Source: Acidobacteriota bacterium
GTDB taxonomy: Bacteria; Acidobacteriota; Vicinamibacteria; Vicinamibacterales; UBA2999
Reading direction: 5' to 3'
Assembly (NCBI GenBank): GCA_020851565.1
Contig: JADZCN010000022.1
Span: forward strand, 1 to 64,000
Length of the DNA stretch: 64,000 nt
Below, piece after piece: positions 25,037 to 34,719 of the stretch. The notes under the pieces are model-generated. The model saw only the letters and a program-made list of their open reading frames with translations. It did no database searches and was not told the DNA's origin. The position numbers and the translations under genes are program-made. Position 1 is the stretch's first letter; each line of letters starts with the position of its first letter.

Positions 25037-25714
25037 ATGGGCCGAGTGCATTCCTCGCATTCGGCGCGCCTCATCGTCGTCGGGGGCCACACCCGGGCGG
25101 TGGGCAAGACTTCGACTATCGAGCACATTCTGCGGGCCCGGCGCGGCGAGCGCTGGACGGCCGTGAAGATCTCGGCGCATCGTCACGCCCATGCCGACGG
25201 GTCCGCGCCCCGCGTGGAAGAAGCCACCGAGGCCTCTCCGCTCACGCAGACCGGCCGGTATCTCGAGGCAGGCGCCTCGCGCGCGCTGCTGTGCCGCACG
25301 CCCGACACCCGGCTGCCCGAGACGGCCGCCCTCCTCCAGCGTCTGCTCGCCGGAGGCCACCGGGTCATCGTCGAATCGAATCGCATCGTGTCGCTCGTGC
25401 ACGCGGACGTGGTGCTGTTCCTCGTCGCGCCGGCGCTGGACGACTGGAAGCTGTCGTCTGGCGCGTGCCTGACGCGGGCCGATGCGCTGGTCAGCACCGG
25501 CCGATCGGCCCTGGTCGCCGCGGCGCTGGCCGCGCGGGGCGCGGGCGTGGACAACCGCCCCGTGTTCCGCATGGACGGCGACCGCCGGGTACACGGACTG
25601 GACGCCTGGCTGGACGCGCGGCTGGCACGTGCGCGCGGGACCGCGCGGGCTCATACCGCCATGCGTGTGGGCGCGCATCCGGCTGCCTCTGCCGTCCCGC
25701 ACTACGAATGGTAG
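25037..25714 (+). CDS. SIMIBI-type P-loop NTPase (BioD/CobB/MobB-like), function unknown
   Basis: A 225-residue soluble protein with a G-x5-GKT nucleotide-binding loop (VVGGHTRAVGKTST) like that of dethiobiotin synthetase and MobB/CobB-type proteins. Later segments HRVIVESNRIVSLVHADVVL and WKLSSGACLTRADALV resemble the strand-loop region that recognises substrate in MobB-like proteins. The divergent neighbour is ctaA. A role in molybdenum cofactor supply for NarG is possible from context, but no Moco motif can be identified. The gene end overlaps the convergent actF end by 13 nt. It starts 26 nt after a TATGAC-N4-GTCATA site. Confidence 0.7.
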   Translation: MGRVHSSHSARLIVVGGHTRAVGKTSTIEHILRARRGERWTAVKISAHRHAHADGSAPRVEEATEASPLTQTGRYLEAGASRALLCRTPDTRLPETAALLQRLLAGGHRVIVESNRIVSLVHADVVLFLVAPALDDWKLSSGACLTRADALVSTGRSALVAAALAARGAGVDNRPVFRMDGDRRVHGLDAWLDARLARARGTARAHTAMRVGAHPAASAVPHYEW

Positions 25715-26838
25715 TGGAGGCTCTCGGGCAGGTACGGGTCCTGCGCCGGCACGGGCGCGGCCTGCCGGAACATCCACACCCAGGCCGCCACGAACGCCCC
25801 GGCCGCCAGTAGCGCCCCGCCGGCCTCCCACGCCCCGAACGGCGGGGCGTCGGGCGCCACCGAAGGCAGGATCATCAGGTACAGATCGAGCCACCGGCCC
25901 ACCAGCACCGCCACCGCCACCTTCGCCAGCACGGCTGCCTGACGCTTGAACGGCCGGTTCATGATCGCCAGGAACGGGACGACCCAGTTCAGCGCGATGT
26001 TGACCATCGCCAGCGGGAGCCACCCCCCACGCATGCGCGGGAGGAAGTACACGGTCTCCTCGGTGAGGTTGGCGTACCAGATCAGCATGTACTGGCTGAA
26101 CCAGATGTACATCCAGAAGGTGGCGAACGCGAACAGGAGCTTCCCGAGGTCGTGCAGGTGCTCGTCGGTCACGACATGCCGGAGCGGTCCCGACTCGCGC
26201 AGCCAGACGACCAGCAGGATCATGATGGCGAGCCCGGACTGGAACAGGCCGGCGAAGTTGTGCACGCCGAACATCGTGCTGTACCAGTGCGGGGTGAGCG
26301 ACATGATCCAGTCGACGCTTGCCAGGAAGCAGGTGAGCGCGAAGACGACGAGGAACGCGGCCGAAAGGCGCCGGTTCCGCCGTGTCCAGGCGAGGTCGCC
26401 ATCGCGGTCCTGGCGCCGCGAGTTGCGCACCAGCGCTGCCGCGAACAGCATCCAGGTGGCGAAGTAGACGATGGCGCGCGTGAGGAAGAAGGGCAGCGAC
26501 AGCCAGAGGCGCGTGAAGCTGCCCGGCGCTCCAACCGGTTCGTGAGTCCATGGGTAGAGCGATGGCCGGAGCAGGAAGACGAGCGCGAGCCCGATGGCGG
26601 CCACCGGCAGTGCGCGCGTCATCGATTCGGGCACGCGACGGAACGCAATCACCCACGTGGCGTCGGCCGCGTAGCTCAGGGCGACGAAGAACGCGCCCGC
26701 CAGGCCGGCGCCGGCCAGCGCCCAGCTGGCGAGGAGCAGGTTGGCCGCCGCGCGGTCCGGGGCGATCGCGGCGCCAATCGCCAGCGCCAGCGCCCCAGCG
26801 CCGCCCGCCCACAGGCCGAAACGTTGCACGGCCTGCAT
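25702..26838 (-). CDS. actF: Alternative complex III subunit ActF
   Basis: Integral membrane subunit of 378 residues with about ten hydrophobic helices, the last gene of the act cluster. ActF is related to the C-terminal half of the NrfD-like ActC but lacks quinol-oxidising status in known structures. Recognisable segments are FRRVPESMTRALPV, WLSLPFFLTRAIVYFATW and FAFATFWMYIWFSQYMLIWYAN. ATG 26838 comes 14 nt after the actE stop. No oxidase genes follow; the convergent P-loop NTPase gene abuts instead, so partners of the complex must lie elsewhere. Confidence 0.9.
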   Translation of the reverse strand: MQAVQRFGLWAGGAGALALAIGAAIAPDRAAANLLLASWALAGAGLAGAFFVALSYAADATWVIAFRRVPESMTRALPVAAIGLALVFLLRPSLYPWTHEPVGAPGSFTRLWLSLPFFLTRAIVYFATWMLFAAALVRNSRRQDRDGDLAWTRRNRRLSAAFLVVFALTCFLASVDWIMSLTPHWYSTMFGVHNFAGLFQSGLAIMILLVVWLRESGPLRHVVTDEHLHDLGKLLFAFATFWMYIWFSQYMLIWYANLTEETVYFLPRMRGGWLPLAMVNIALNWVVPFLAIMNRPFKRQAAVLAKVAVAVLVGRWLDLYLMILPSVAPDAPPFGAWEAGGALLAAGAFVAAWVWMFRQAAPVPAQDPYLPESLHYHS

Positions 26839-26852
26839 CGAGCCGCCTGCGG

Positions 26853-27485
26853 CTATTGCGGCGGGGACGGCGGCGTGGCCGGCGCCAGCGGTGGCGCCGC
26901 CTGGGCCGCGGCCTGTGCCGCTGCCCGCTGCTGCAGCAGCCGGACGTGCAAGATGACCTTCCATCGATCCTCCCTCGACACCTGCGTGGCGTAGGACGCC
27001 ATGTTCTTCTGCCCGTAGGTCAGGATGTGAAACATCTGGCCGTCGGTGAGCTTGAGTGCGTTCTCCGCGGCGTAGGACGGCGGCGGCGGCACGCCCCGCA
27101 GGGTGACCGGGCCGTCACCCAGTCCGGCGGCGCCGTGACACACCGCACAGTAGTTCGCGTAGATCGTTCCGCCTCGCGCGAGCGCGGCCGGATCCTCGGC
27201 CGTGTACGGGTTGGTCAGTTCGACGCCCGCCCGCGCGGCATCCTCTGGCGAGGCCGTGTAGGGCAGGGGCGGCAGGCCACGCGGGATGGTGCCCGGCGGA
27301 GGGGGCTGCAGGACCCGCCCGCCCGGCAGCAGCGGCGACGGGGCGAACGCATCGGCCGGAATCGATCGCACCATGTTGGGCAGGAACTCCCAGTTCGGCA
27401 CGTTCGGGTCCGCATTGATGCCGGCATAGGCGCCGACCAGCGCCACCAGCACGACGGACAGTAACAGGTTGAGTCCGCCCCTCAT
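26853..27485 (-). CDS. actE: Alternative complex III monoheme cytochrome c subunit ActE
   Basis: A 210-residue membrane-anchored cytochrome c. An N-terminal hydrophobic segment (LNLLLSVVLVALVGAYAG) precedes a proline-rich stretch and one heme-binding CAVCH motif in YANYCAVCHGAAGLGDGP, with a distal Met available in the GQMFHILTYGQKNMASYA segment. It passes electrons from the complex to an acceptor. Its ATG overlaps the actD stop (ATGA). The C-terminus is Ala/Pro/Gln-rich. Confidence 0.92.
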   Translation of the reverse strand: MRGGLNLLLSVVLVALVGAYAGINADPNVPNWEFLPNMVRSIPADAFAPSPLLPGGRVLQPPPPGTIPRGLPPLPYTASPEDAARAGVELTNPYTAEDPAALARGGTIYANYCAVCHGAAGLGDGPVTLRGVPPPPSYAAENALKLTDGQMFHILTYGQKNMASYATQVSREDRWKVILHVRLLQQRAAAQAAAQAAPPLAPATPPSPPQ

Positions 27486-28006
27486 GGCCGGCCCTCCATG
27501 TCGCGCTCCTCGAACGCCACGGCCCGGTGGTCGGCGAAGAGCCGCCTGACGACGCGGGGGTCCGACGCGCCCGCGTCGAGCACCAGCACGAAGCGGTCGT
27601 GGGTCACGCGGGGATCCACGATGTCGGGCGTGCGCCACGGACCCAGCCGGCGGGCGATGAGGAACGTGAGCACGACGCCCACGCCGGCGCTCAAGACCAT
27701 GAGCTCGAACATCACCGGCACGAAGGCCGGCAGCGAGTTCCACGGCCGGCCTCCCACGTTGATGGGCCACGATCGGGCGGTCGTCCAGAACTGGAACCAG
27801 GTGGCGAACGCCAGGCCCGCGGCGCCCAGCGCGGCGCAGGCCCACGGCAGCCATGAGGGGGCAAGGCCCATCGCGCGGTCCAGCCCGTGCACGGCGTACG
27901 GCGTGAAGGCGTCGACGATGTCGAAGCCCCGGGCTCGCGACTCGCCGGCGGCCGCGACGATGTCGGCCTCGTCCTCGAAGATGCCGAGGAATACGTGGCG
28001 GCTCAT
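27482..28006 (-). CDS. actD: Alternative complex III subunit ActD (DUF3341)
   Basis: A 174-residue inner-membrane protein of the DUF3341 family: a short soluble N-terminus ([19 protein letters not shown]), two transmembrane helices with the conserved [20 protein letters not shown] region, and a short C-terminal domain. It is a structural subunit of the complex. Its ATG overlaps the actC stop by four bases (28003-28006), and its stop overlaps the actE start the same way. Confidence 0.92.
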   Translation of the reverse strand: MSRHVFLGIFEDEADIVAAAGESRARGFDIVDAFTPYAVHGLDRAMGLAPSWLPWACAALGAAGLAFATWFQFWTTARSWPINVGGRPWNSLPAFVPVMFELMVLSAGVGVVLTFLIARRLGPWRTPDIVDPRVTHDRFVLVLDAGASDPRVVRRLFADHRAVAFEERDMEGRP

Positions 28007-29376
28007 TGCCCTCCTCCCTTCGCATGGCGGTCGTGGGCCACGACCGCCTTCACCTCGCCGATGGCAATCACCGGGAGGAACCGGCAGAACAGCAGGAAGC
28101 ACGTGAAGAAGAGGCCGAAGCTGCCGATGAGCGTCGCCACCTCGATGCTGGTCGGCGTGTAGTCGGCCCAGCTCGAGGGCAGGTAGTCGCGGTGCAGCGA
28201 GGTCACGATGATGACGAACCGCTCGAACCACATGCCGACGTTGACGAAGAGCGACAGCACGAAGACCGCCGCCAGGTTGGTGCGCACGCGCTCGAACCAG
28301 AACAGCTGCGGCGTGATCACGTTGCACGCCACCATCGTCCAGTAGGCCCAGGCGAAGGGGCCGAACGCCCGGTTGATGAACACGAACTGCTCGTACGGGT
28401 TGTTGGAGTACGCGGCGATGAAGAACTCGGTCGCGTAGGCGAGGCCGACCAGGCTGCCGGTCGTCAGCACGAGCTTGGCCATGATGTCGACGTGCCGGAC
28501 GGTGATGTAGTTCTCGAGGCGCATCGTCGTGCGGGCGATGATCATGAGCGTCAGCACCATGGCCATCCCCGAGAAGATGGCGCCGGCCACGAAGTAGGGC
28601 GGGAAGATCGTCGTGTGCCATCCCGGGATGAGGGAGGTGGCGAAGTCGAAGCTCACGATCGAGTGGACCGAGATGACCAGCGGCGTGCCGAGCGCGGCCA
28701 GCAGCAGGTACACCGACTCGTAGTGGTGCCACGTGCGGTAGGAGCCGTTCCAGCCCAGGCTGAAGAACGCGAACACCCGGCGGCGCAGGCCGGTCTTGAG
28801 CCGGTCGCGGACCGTTGCCAGGTCCGGCAGCAGGCCCACGTACCAGAACACGGCCGAGATCGTGAAGTACGTGCTGATGGCGAACACGTCCCACAGCAGC
28901 GGCGAGCGGAAGTTGACCCAGAGGGATCCGCGCGTGTTGGGCAGCGGGAACACCCAGTAGGCAAACCACGGCCGGCCCATGTGGATCAGGGGAAAGATCG
29001 CCGCGCAGAGCACCGCGAAGATCGTCATCGCCTCGGCGGCGCGGTTGACCGAGGTCCGCCAACGCTGCCGGAGCAGGAACAGGATGGCCGAGATGAGCGT
29101 CCCGGCGTGGCCGATGCCGATCCAGAACACGAAGTTCGTGATGTCGAACGCCCAGCCCACCGTGCGGTTGAGGCCCCAGGTGCCGATGCCGGTGGCGACC
29201 TGGTAGGACACGGCGGCCACGCCCAGCAGCAGCAGGGCGAACGAGGCGAGGAACGCGCCCCACCACAGGGCGGTCGGGCGCCCCTCCATCGGGGCGCAGA
29301 CGTCCTCGGTGACCTGCGCGATGGTCCGGCCACCCGAGATCAGCGGCGCACGGAGCGACACGGCGTGCTCATTCAT
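28003..29376 (-). CDS. actC: Alternative complex III NrfD-like membrane subunit ActC
   Basis: A 457-residue polytopic membrane protein of the NrfD/PsrC family, the site of menaquinol oxidation in alternative complex III. About ten helices are visible, with [44 protein letters not shown] and [23 protein letters not shown] regions typical of the subunit. ATG 29376 has GGAGGG upstream, and the gene start lies within the end of actB. It overlaps actD by four bases. Confidence 0.93.
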   Translation of the reverse strand: MNEHAVSLRAPLISGGRTIAQVTEDVCAPMEGRPTALWWGAFLASFALLLLGVAAVSYQVATGIGTWGLNRTVGWAFDITNFVFWIGIGHAGTLISAILFLLRQRWRTSVNRAAEAMTIFAVLCAAIFPLIHMGRPWFAYWVFPLPNTRGSLWVNFRSPLLWDVFAISTYFTISAVFWYVGLLPDLATVRDRLKTGLRRRVFAFFSLGWNGSYRTWHHYESVYLLLAALGTPLVISVHSIVSFDFATSLIPGWHTTIFPPYFVAGAIFSGMAMVLTLMIIARTTMRLENYITVRHVDIMAKLVLTTGSLVGLAYATEFFIAAYSNNPYEQFVFINRAFGPFAWAYWTMVACNVITPQLFWFERVRTNLAAVFVLSLFVNVGMWFERFVIIVTSLHRDYLPSSWADYTPTSIEVATLIGSFGLFFTCFLLFCRFLPVIAIGEVKAVVAHDRHAKGGGQ

Positions 29377-32300
29377 GGCTCGCATTCCCTCCACCCTCGC
29401 CGCCGTCCCCGGGCCGGTTGCGGACCAGCGTCAGGTATCCCACCGATGGCTTCACGTTGAGTTCCTCCAGGACGCGGAAATGCCGCGGATCGTGCAGCAG
29501 GTGCGCCACGCGGCTCCCGGGGTCGTTGGCATCGCCGAACGTGATGGCCTGGGCCGGGCACGACTGCTGGCAGGCGGTCCGGGCCTCGCCGTCCTCGAGC
29601 GGCCGTCCCTGCCGGCGCGCCTCGACCTTGGCGTCCTGGATGCGCTGGACGCACAGGCTGCACTTCTCCATCACGCCGCGCGATCGCACGACGACATCGG
29701 GGTTGAGCACCAGGTTCTGCAGGCGGTCCTCGCGCGGGTACTCGAACCAGTTGAACCGCCGCACCTTGTACGCGCAGTTGTTCGCGCAGTAGCGCGTGCC
29801 CACGCAGCGGTTGTAGACCTGCTGGTTGAGGCCTTCCTCGCTGTGCACCGTGGCCAGCACCGGGCACACCGTCTCGCACGACGCGTTCTCGCAGTGCTGG
29901 CACAGCATCGGCTGCTGGATGACGTCCACGGAACCGTCGGGGCCGTCCGCGTAGTAGCGGTCGATGCGCATCCAGTGCATCTCGCGCCGCCGCATCACCT
30001 CGTCGCGGCCCACCACCGGCACGTTGTTCTCCACCTGGCAGGCCACGACACAGGCGGAGCACCCCGTGCACTTCGTCAGGTCGATCACCATGCGCCAGCG
30101 ATGGCCCGTGTACTGATGATCGGGCGGCCACAGATCCTCGGCGGCTTCGCCGTGCCCGTGCGACCCGGCCGACGGATCCTTCACGTAGGCAGCGAGCGTG
30201 GTTTCCTGCACGATTGGGCGGCGCCCGCCTCCCGGCGGCGCCAGGTGCGCCGGTACCGAGATCTCGTGGTGCGACTGCGTCTGGGCCAGCGGTCGGCGCC
30301 GGCCCGCGGGCGTGACGCGCGCCGGGACGCCGCTGTACCGCCACATCCCATCGGCCAGCGCCGCGAGGGGCGCCGCGTTCTGTCCGACGCGCCCGTTGTC
30401 GCCCACCGTCGGCCGCGCCTCGAACCACCGCGGGCCCACCTGTGCGAAGCGCTCGGAACCGAGCCGCCCGTATCCGAGCGCGATCGCCACGACATCGTCG
30501 TGCTGACCAGGCTGCCGGCATACGGGGAGCTCGAGCGAGACGCCTTCTCCCGCCTGCACGCGCACGACGTCGCCGTCATCGAGGTTCAGTCGGGCTGCCG
30601 TCGACGGCGACAGGCACGCGTAGTTGTCCCACGTCACCTTGGTGATCGGATCGGGCAGCTCGTGCAGCCAGGGGTTGAGCCCGCCCCGTCCGTCGAGCAT
30701 GGCCACCTTCGGGTAGAGCACCAGCGCCAGGGCGTCGGCTTCACGGGCGGCGGCCGGCGGTGGCGCCAGCGGTACGGCCGTGAAGGCCCGCACGGCCGGC
30801 ACCGACGGCGCGACCTCGACGAACCCGTCGTGCACGGCCTTCTCCCAGAACGCCTCGAAGCTCGTGTCGGCGGCCAGGCGGCGCGGGTACACCTGTGCCT
30901 GCCAGTGCTCGCGCAGCAGCTCGTAGGCCGGGCGAGGCACGCCCGACCAGATCGCCAGGGACTCGATCATCGGCCGCGTGTCGCCGAGCGCGGACACGGT
31001 GGGCTGGGTCACGGAAACCACGCCGGCCGCCGACTCGGTGTCGGACCACGATTCGAGCGAATGCCGATCCGGGCACACGAAGCCCGCGACCGAGGCTGTT
31101 TCGTCGAGGTGGCTCGAGAAGCTCACGACCAGCGGCACCTTCCGGAGCTGCTCGGCGAACGTGGCGCCGCCCGGCAGCTCGTACACCGGGTTCACGCCGG
31201 CGATGATCAGGGCGCCCACCGAGCCGCCAGCCACCTCGGCGACCAGCCGCTCGAGGGCGCGGTCGCTGCCCTGGCGCTGGAAGGACGGCCGCTCGAGGTC
31301 GATCGTCGCGCCGTAGGCGCCGAGCAGGTGGTTGAGGCTGTTGGCGAGAAGCTGCAGCGCCACGTCATGGCTGCCGCACACGATCAGGGCGTGGCCGCGG
31401 GCCTGCCACAGGCGCTCCCCGAGATCCTCGATGACGGCTTCCGCGACGGGCGCGGGCGCCAGCGGCTCGACCAGCGGCGCCACACCCGCCAGGCGAGCCA
31501 CGCGGTTGGCCACGTGCGCCAGCACCAGGTGGTACTCCCCTGGAGCCACGACGAGACGACGGTCGGCCCTGGCACCGGTGAGCGAGAGTCGCGCTTCGAC
31601 CTGGGCGTGGAAGGACATCCGCGCCGGCTGGTCACCGGGAGCGCGGCCCGCGCGATAGCCGGCCGTGTACTCCACCGGGGCAATCCACGTGCCGAGGAAG
31701 TCGGCATCGATCCCGAGGATGACGTCGGCGCGATCGAAGCGGTAGCGGGGCAGCACGCGGACGCCGTGCGTCCGCTCGTGCGCATCGAGCACCGCCGATG
31801 TCGACAGCGTGTCGTAGACGACGTGTTCGGAACCGGGGAAGCCGGAGAGGAACCGGTCGATGGCGGCGCGGGTCGTGGGACTCGTGATCGTGCCCGTCAG
31901 CAGGCGTACGGGCCGTCCCGCGTCACGCGCGGCCGTGAGAGCGGCGGCGATGGCCCCGTCGACCTGCGCCCAGCTGGCGGCCTGTCCCTGCTGCAGCGGG
32001 CCGGTGAGGCGCTGGCTGTCGTACAGGGGCAGGATGGACGCCTGGCCCACCGCGCACAGCCCGCCGCGCGACAGCGGATGGTCCGGATTGCCCTCGAGCT
32101 TGATCGGCCGGCCGTCGCGCGTCTTGACCAGCAGGCCGCAGCCGGCCGTGCAGGCGCCGCAGGTCGAGGCGTAGTACGTTGCCCGGCCGGGGACGATGGC
32201 CTCGGGCTGAATCAGGAAGGGCAGCGCCTGCTCGACCGGCGCGCGCGAGCAGCCTGCGATTGCCGATCCGGCCAGGCCGAAGCCCGCTGCCGCCAGGAAC

Positions 32301-32434
32301 CCCCGCCGCGAGGTGCGGAAGTCGTCGGCCGTCGGCACCTCGAACTCGGGTCCCGGCGCCATGCCGGTCGCGCCCTCGCGGCGGTCGAGGCTCGTCCAGT
32401 AGTGCTTCACGTCCTTCGACATCACGTCGTCCAT
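29369..32434 (-). CDS. actB: Alternative complex III iron-sulfur/molybdopterin-like subunit ActB
   Basis: A 1021-residue periplasmic subunit with a twin-arginine signal ([16 protein letters not shown]). The first two thirds have the molybdopterin-oxidoreductase fold, which in known ActB proteins holds no molybdenum. The last third is a ferredoxin-like domain with four cysteine clusters: [39 protein letters not shown] with CSLCVQRI, and [10 protein letters not shown]. It carries electrons from ActC quinol oxidation to the ActA/ActE hemes. ATG 32434 follows the actA stop by 38 nt; an alternative ATG at 32422 is possible. The frame upstream of 32434 shadows actA. Confidence 0.94.
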   Translation of the reverse strand: MDDVMSKDVKHYWTSLDRREGATGMAPGPEFEVPTADDFRTSRRGFLAAAGFGLAGSAIAGCSRAPVEQALPFLIQPEAIVPGRATYYASTCGACTAGCGLLVKTRDGRPIKLEGNPDHPLSRGGLCAVGQASILPLYDSQRLTGPLQQGQAASWAQVDGAIAAALTAARDAGRPVRLLTGTITSPTTRAAIDRFLSGFPGSEHVVYDTLSTSAVLDAHERTHGVRVLPRYRFDRADVILGIDADFLGTWIAPVEYTAGYRAGRAPGDQPARMSFHAQVEARLSLTGARADRRLVVAPGEYHLVLAHVANRVARLAGVAPLVEPLAPAPVAEAVIEDLGERLWQARGHALIVCGSHDVALQLLANSLNHLLGAYGATIDLERPSFQRQGSDRALERLVAEVAGGSVGALIIAGVNPVYELPGGATFAEQLRKVPLVVSFSSHLDETASVAGFVCPDRHSLESWSDTESAAGVVSVTQPTVSALGDTRPMIESLAIWSGVPRPAYELLREHWQAQVYPRRLAADTSFEAFWEKAVHDGFVEVAPSVPAVRAFTAVPLAPPPAAAREADALALVLYPKVAMLDGRGGLNPWLHELPDPITKVTWDNYACLSPSTAARLNLDDGDVVRVQAGEGVSLELPVCRQPGQHDDVVAIALGYGRLGSERFAQVGPRWFEARPTVGDNGRVGQNAAPLAALADGMWRYSGVPARVTPAGRRRPLAQTQSHHEISVPAHLAPPGGGRRPIVQETTLAAYVKDPSAGSHGHGEAAEDLWPPDHQYTGHRWRMVIDLTKCTGCSACVVACQVENNVPVVGRDEVMRRREMHWMRIDRYYADGPDGSVDVIQQPMLCQHCENASCETVCPVLATVHSEEGLNQQVYNRCVGTRYCANNCAYKVRRFNWFEYPREDRLQNLVLNPDVVVRSRGVMEKCSLCVQRIQDAKVEARRQGRPLEDGEARTACQQSCPAQAITFGDANDPGSRVAHLLHDPRHFRVLEELNVKPSVGYLTLVRNRPGDGGEGGGNASHE

Positions 32435-32472
32435 TCGGTCATCGGCGCGCGGGCGTGCCCGTGCCGCCGGCC

Positions 32473-33129
32473 TCAGTAATGGCAGGTCACGCAGTCGATC
32501 GAGGCGTAGACCTGCCTGCCCGCCACGCCCGTCTGGTTCACCTGGCGATGGCAGTTCACGCACCAGCCCATCTCCAGCGTCTCCATCTGCCGCACGCGCT
32601 CCATCGTTTCGATTGGTCCGTGGCACTGTTGACAGGTCACGCCCGCGGCCACGTGGCCGCGGTGGTCGAAGTACACGAAGTCGGGGACCTGGTGAATCCG
32701 GGTCCACGCGATGGATCTGGGCTGTCGATCCGGAGCCGCCAGCATCGTCTGGGGGTCGATCGCCATCGCGTCGTACAGCTTCTGCAGTTCGGAGGACACG
32801 ATGAGCGCCGGCTTGCGGCCCTCCTTCGTCGCCAGGTCGTCCTCGGCGCGCACGGCTCCGAAGGGCGCCGTCACCGTCTTGTGGCAGTTCATACACGTGC
32901 TCGCCGCCGGGATGCCCGCGTGGCGGCTCCGCTCGGCACCCGAGTGGCAGTAGAGGCACTGCACACCCAGCTCGCCGGCGTGCAGCCGGTGCGAGAACGC
33001 AATGGGCTGCGCGGGCTCGTACCCCTGATGGTTGCCGGGTATCCTGACCGCGCCCAGCCGCGTCGCCAGCAGGACCGATGCGAGCACGGTCGCCACCAGC
33101 AGCACGATCGTTACGATGCGTCCACTCAT
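32473..33129 (-). CDS. actA: Alternative complex III pentaheme cytochrome c subunit ActA
   Basis: A 218-residue periplasmic multiheme cytochrome with an N-terminal membrane anchor (IVTIVLLVATVLASVLLA). Five CxxCH motifs are present: CLYCH, CMNCH, CQQCH, CVNCH and the C-terminal CVTCHY. Length and heme number match ActA. It is the first gene of the act series and starts 25 nt after the narK2 stop, so it may be transcribed with the nitrate reductase operon. Confidence 0.94.
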   Translation of the reverse strand: MSGRIVTIVLLVATVLASVLLATRLGAVRIPGNHQGYEPAQPIAFSHRLHAGELGVQCLYCHSGAERSRHAGIPAASTCMNCHKTVTAPFGAVRAEDDLATKEGRKPALIVSSELQKLYDAMAIDPQTMLAAPDRQPRSIAWTRIHQVPDFVYFDHRGHVAAGVTCQQCHGPIETMERVRQMETLEMGWCVNCHRQVNQTGVAGRQVYASIDCVTCHY

Positions 33130-33154
33130 GAGATCCCCTGCGCGTCGCGATCCC

Positions 33155-34717
33155 TCAGCACGGGAGCGGCGCGCCCTTCCTTGCGAAGCACCACCAGTTC
33201 ACCGCGAGACACGAGACGTAGAACACGACGAACCCGTACAGCGCGTACTCGGGTCGCCCGGCCTGGATCTGATCGCCAAACACCTTCGGGATGATGAACG
33301 AGCCGTAGGCGCCCACGGCCGACGTCCAGCCGAGCACCGGCCCGGCCTTGGCCGGCTCGAAGATCACCGGGATCATCCGGAAGGTCGAGCCGTTGCCGAT
33401 GCCCGTGGCCACGAACAGCACCAGGAAGACCAGCAGGAACGGCAGGAAGTACTGCTCGGGTGCGGCAGCGCCGCTGGCCGACTTGACCAGTGCCGCGGCG
33501 GCCAGGGCCGACACGATGAGCAGGATGGTGTCCCAGTGCGTCACGCGTGCTCCGCCCACCTTGTCGGAGAGCCAGCCTCCAACGGGTCGTACGAGCGAGC
33601 CGACGAGCGGCCCCAGCCAGGCGTAGGCGAGCGGGTTCGGGGCATTCGGGTTGAGCGCCCCGCCAGGCAGGTGACCGAAGACGTCCTGGATCAATTTCGG
33701 GAACGCGGCGGAGAACCCGATGAAGGACCCGAAGGTCATGAGGTAGAGCCACGTCATGGTCCAGCAGTGCGTGTCGGAGAAGATGGCGAACTGCTTCTGC
33801 AGCAGCACGCGCGTACTCCCGGGGGTGAGCCCGCGCAGCAGCGCCAGGGTGACCGCCACTGTGGCGGGGAGCACGAGCCACATCGACCAGCCGAGACCCA
33901 CCAGCAGGCCGAGGCCCACGGCCGTGCCGGCCAGCCCGAGCAGGTTGAGCCACAGGACCTTCCCGACCGCGCCGGCCGTCCGGCCGGTGTCGTGCAGCGG
34001 CAGGTTGTCCATGCCGACCCACGCCGCCAGCGCGACGACCAGCAGGATGGGCACCCACACCAGTCCGCCGTTCTGGATGAAGATGGGCCCGAGGCCCGCC
34101 TGGCCGGCCACGTCGGGCCGCGCCAGCCCCTCGCCGCCGAGCACGCCGAAGAGCGCGAACGACATGGCGACGGGCAGCAGCACCTGCATGCCGCTGACGC
34201 CGAGGTTGCCGATGCCGGCGTTGAGCCCGAGCGCGGTACCGAGCACCCGCTTCGGAAAGAAGAACGAGATGTTCGACATCGACGAGGCGAAGGCGCCGCC
34301 GCCGATGCCCGACAACGCCGCCAGGCACGCGAACACCCAGTAGGGCGTGGCGGGATCGCGAAGCGCCACGCCGGCGCCCAGGCACGGCACCAGGAGCAGC
34401 GCCGTGGTCACCGCCACGCTGTTCCGGCCGTTGGCCAGCGCGATCAGGAACGAGTGCGGGATGCGGAGCGTCGCGCCGCTCAGGCCGGCGATCGCGGTGA
34501 GCGTGTAGAGCTGGTCCTGCCGGAACGGAAACGCGAGCGTCTGCATCTGTACCGTGATGACCGACCAGATCATCCAGACGGCGAACGCGCAGAACAGCGC
34601 CGGCATCGACAGCCAGAGGTTGCGGCTGGCCACACGTTTGCCCCGGGCCTCCCAGAAGGTCGGATCCTCGGGTGCCCAGGTCTCGACCACCGCCGCGCGC
34701 GTGAGGACGCTCGCCAT
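33155..34717 (-). CDS. narK2: Nitrate/nitrite transporter (NarK2-like, NNP family)
   Basis: A 520-residue 12-helix major facilitator of the nitrate/nitrite porter family. Two nitrate-signature-like glycine motifs are visible: GTALGLNAGIGNLGVSGMQ and AGPVLGWTSAVGAYGSFIIP. In paired NarK1/NarK2 systems one member is a nitrate/proton symporter and the other a nitrate/nitrite antiporter; the NarK2 assignment is by order and similarity and is not certain. It starts 2 nt after the narK1 stop and is the last nar gene before the act cluster. Confidence 0.9.
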   Translation of the reverse strand: MASVLTRAAVVETWAPEDPTFWEARGKRVASRNLWLSMPALFCAFAVWMIWSVITVQMQTLAFPFRQDQLYTLTAIAGLSGATLRIPHSFLIALANGRNSVAVTTALLLVPCLGAGVALRDPATPYWVFACLAALSGIGGGAFASSMSNISFFFPKRVLGTALGLNAGIGNLGVSGMQVLLPVAMSFALFGVLGGEGLARPDVAGQAGLGPIFIQNGGLVWVPILLVVALAAWVGMDNLPLHDTGRTAGAVGKVLWLNLLGLAGTAVGLGLLVGLGWSMWLVLPATVAVTLALLRGLTPGSTRVLLQKQFAIFSDTHCWTMTWLYLMTFGSFIGFSAAFPKLIQDVFGHLPGGALNPNAPNPLAYAWLGPLVGSLVRPVGGWLSDKVGGARVTHWDTILLIVSALAAAALVKSASGAAAPEQYFLPFLLVFLVLFVATGIGNGSTFRMIPVIFEPAKAGPVLGWTSAVGAYGSFIIPKVFGDQIQAGRPEYALYGFVVFYVSCLAVNWWCFARKGAPLPC

Positions 34718-34719
34718 GA

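Noticed and set aside
29309-32479. 1056-codon plus-strand frame opposite actB
   Set aside because: Shadow of actB; the composition is Arg/His/Val-rich and actB motifs are intact on the minus strand.
32435-32959. Upstream extension of actB to 32959
   Set aside because: The extension is the shadow of actA, which has five intact heme motifs; the Tat signal follows ATG 32434.
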